Of a stretch of 64,000 bases of DNA, positions 62,393 to 64,000 are shown one piece after another. A program made the translations under genes and the position numbers. The notes under the pieces are model-generated. The model made no database searches, was not told the origin of the DNA, and saw nothing but the letters and a program-made list of their open reading frames with translations. How positions within the stretch are numbered: the stretch's first letter is position 1; each line of letters begins with the position of its first letter. Location: the NCBI RefSeq assembly GCF_048128805.1, contig NC_136004.1, forward strand, positions 22,151,284 through 22,215,283. The letters run 5' to 3'. Source of the DNA: Centroberyx gerrardi (Eukaryota; Chordata; Actinopteri; Beryciformes; Berycidae).

Positions 62393-64000
62393 CTAAGGTC
62401 AGGGTTCGGGTTACATAGTCTGTGCAGATGCACTAAATAGGCAAGTGACACTTTCTTAAACATCTACTTTTTGTCACATGATATTTGAGTATCAACACTG
62501 GACTATCCAAATAAAGTATTTCCAAAAAAAACATTAAATACACATTTCACCTCCTGTTTCACCTCTCAGCCAGTCCAGGATTTAGGTCAGATCTTTCTTT
62601 TGCCTCTGAGTGTTACAGCAAGTACACATTGATCATAAAATCCATAGTACAGTTCATAAATTAATAGTGGTGCACCAAATAGCCGGAGCAAACCCTGACT
62701 CTGCTTCCAGTGCTTGGTCAAATTCCTATGGAAACAAAAGCACGTCTGAAAGTAATTCAGCATCACCCTCACAATCCTGTCATTATAAGATATTTTTAGA
62801 AGTAGTTAAGGATGCAGCGATCACTGAAATGCACTGGGCTCAAAGATAATTACTGTTTAAGGCCTACTTTTGAATAGCTGCAACAAAGTGGAAATAGCAT
62901 TCCATCCATACCAGTAAATGAGAGGGTGTTTTATGGTGACTCTTTGTCTTTGAAGTTCCCTTTTTAAAGTGTTAAAATCTTTGAGAAATTCTCCTTCATA
63001 AGGCTTCAATTATTCTCAGAAGTTGACTCTTACTAGAGCTGCCAATCAAGTACAGAGTAATTCAACAGTCAGAAAGTGTTAAGGAGTATTATAATAGCGT
63101 TGACCTTTTCTAAAAGCTGCTCTGCTAAGATCTCTACATTTGCAGTCACATGGGAAAGTCATGCAATGCTGACTGTAACTGAAGAAAACTCACATGATAT
63201 ACAAGGAAAAGCCTGAGCCACCAACAGAGAAAAAACAAGAGAGAAAAAAAAATGTGGCCTGCTCTCCATGGTTCTCTCACACTAACCATTATAGGCCTAC
63301 GGTTCAAAGGGCATTCAAGTTGAACAGTGCTAGCGGTGAGCGTGGCTAAATGCAGAAAGCAAGGCATTTAGCAAGGATGCGTGAAGTGTGGCAAGTGTTT
63401 AAATACAGGCCTGTCTTGTGAGGGAGGAAACTCCAGAAGCTTCAAAGCAGCATTTCAGTCCTGTGACTCACAGTTGAGTTTGAAGGACAAGGCTAATCCT
63501 CCACACACTCCATCTCCCTTTGGGTTTAGGAGGGGCTGTGTTGCTCACAAAGTTAGCAGTTGAATGTTAATGTTTCTCTCTGGCTTCAGGCTGCAGCTTC
63601 ACACTCCATTGTCACTGGTAAATACAGAGGCGTTAATCATAATTATGTATCACGGATTTTCAAATACATATGGATCAGGATCATGACTAGCAGAGACAAT
63701 ATGGTTGATTCAAAGATATTGCTTTGATTCAGTGTTATTGCTTCACCCAGGTTTAGCTTCCCAACACTCTTAAGTGTTCTTTTCCCAAGCCAGTAAAACT
63801 ACTATGTATTAATACCTATACTAAATAAAGACAATATAGTATTGAGGCACTACAGAGGTTCTTGTCTTTTTGGTAATGGTCTAGGCGTGGAGGAATGCCC
63901 TATTCCTACAACAGAGCACCTATCTAATCCATGCCTTTGTGAATCTCAAGCAGTTTGCTCTACATAACCAACTCAGTAATACAGGTTTGACCGCAAAATC

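Larger units (their letters stand above)
61735..62517. mobile_element. Non-autonomous DNA transposon interrupted by a second element
   Basis: Terminal inverted repeats of about 35 bp: left CACACTCTATTTGGATAGTC continuing CAGTGTTGATACTCAA; right TTGAGTATCAACACTGGACT continuing ATCCAAATAAAGT. The interior is interrupted at 61892-62340 by another MITE. Confidence 0.75.
56720..64000. other. Gene-free region downstream of plk2
   Basis: No exon recognised on either strand. It holds (CA)n (57330-57359), an L2-like LINE fragment, a CRE octamer (59025-59032), (TG)n (59998-60021), a Charlie-type hAT element, a SINE-like fragment, nested DNA transposons and an interstitial TTAGGG stretch. The stretches 58280-59990 and 62530-64000 show nothing recognisable. 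Confidence 0.6.

Overview
This is vertebrate nuclear DNA, almost certainly from a teleost fish. Coding sequence is split into short exons with GT..AG borders. The introns carry many long dinucleotide repeats and small DNA transposons of types common in ray-finned fishes. The gene order pde4d - rab3c - plk2 matches, inverted, the human 5q11-q12 order PLK2 - RAB3C - PDE4D. The species cannot be named from the sequence.

Layout. (1) 1-27.2 kb, + strand: the 3' two thirds of pde4d (cAMP phosphodiesterase 4D), from the first UCR1 exon common to long forms through UCR2, the catalytic exons and the stop at 23600, then about 3.6 kb of 3' UTR. The long-form first exons lie outside the window, but two internal alternative starts are readable: a PDE4D1-type short-form start (10766) and a PDE4D6-type super-short start (15559). 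(2) 28.6-43.4 kb, - strand: rab3c, a synaptic-vesicle Rab GTPase, with four certain coding exons (41287 down to 31074) and uncertain 5' exon(s). It is tail-to-tail with pde4d. (3) 45.6-48.9 kb, + strand: a five-exon FAM173-family mitochondrial lysine methyltransferase (antkmt favoured over atpsckmt). (4) 50.0-56.7 kb, + strand: complete plk2 with 14 coding exons, a TATA box and CRE just upstream, and an AU-rich element by the poly(A) signal. (5) 56.7-64 kb: no gene recognised. It holds an L2-like LINE remnant, a hAT element of Charlie type, a nested pair of DNA transposons and a tRNA-like SINE remnant.

Shared biology. pde4d degrades cAMP, and both plk2 and the short pde4d forms are known from mammals to be stimulus-inducible. 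The window holds six exact palindromic CRE octamers (TGACGTCA), about one being expected by chance. One sits 49 bp before the plk2 TATA box, one is in the putative rab3c promoter region and one is upstream of the short-form pde4d exon.

I found no undescribed multi-gene system. The most useful observations are the two alternative pde4d first exons, the large glutamate expansion of the PDE4D C-terminus, repeat-embedded splice donors in pde4d and plk2, CRE placement, and several well-delimited MITEs, some with target-site duplications. All splice sites were called by eye, and the coding phase was checked across every junction listed.
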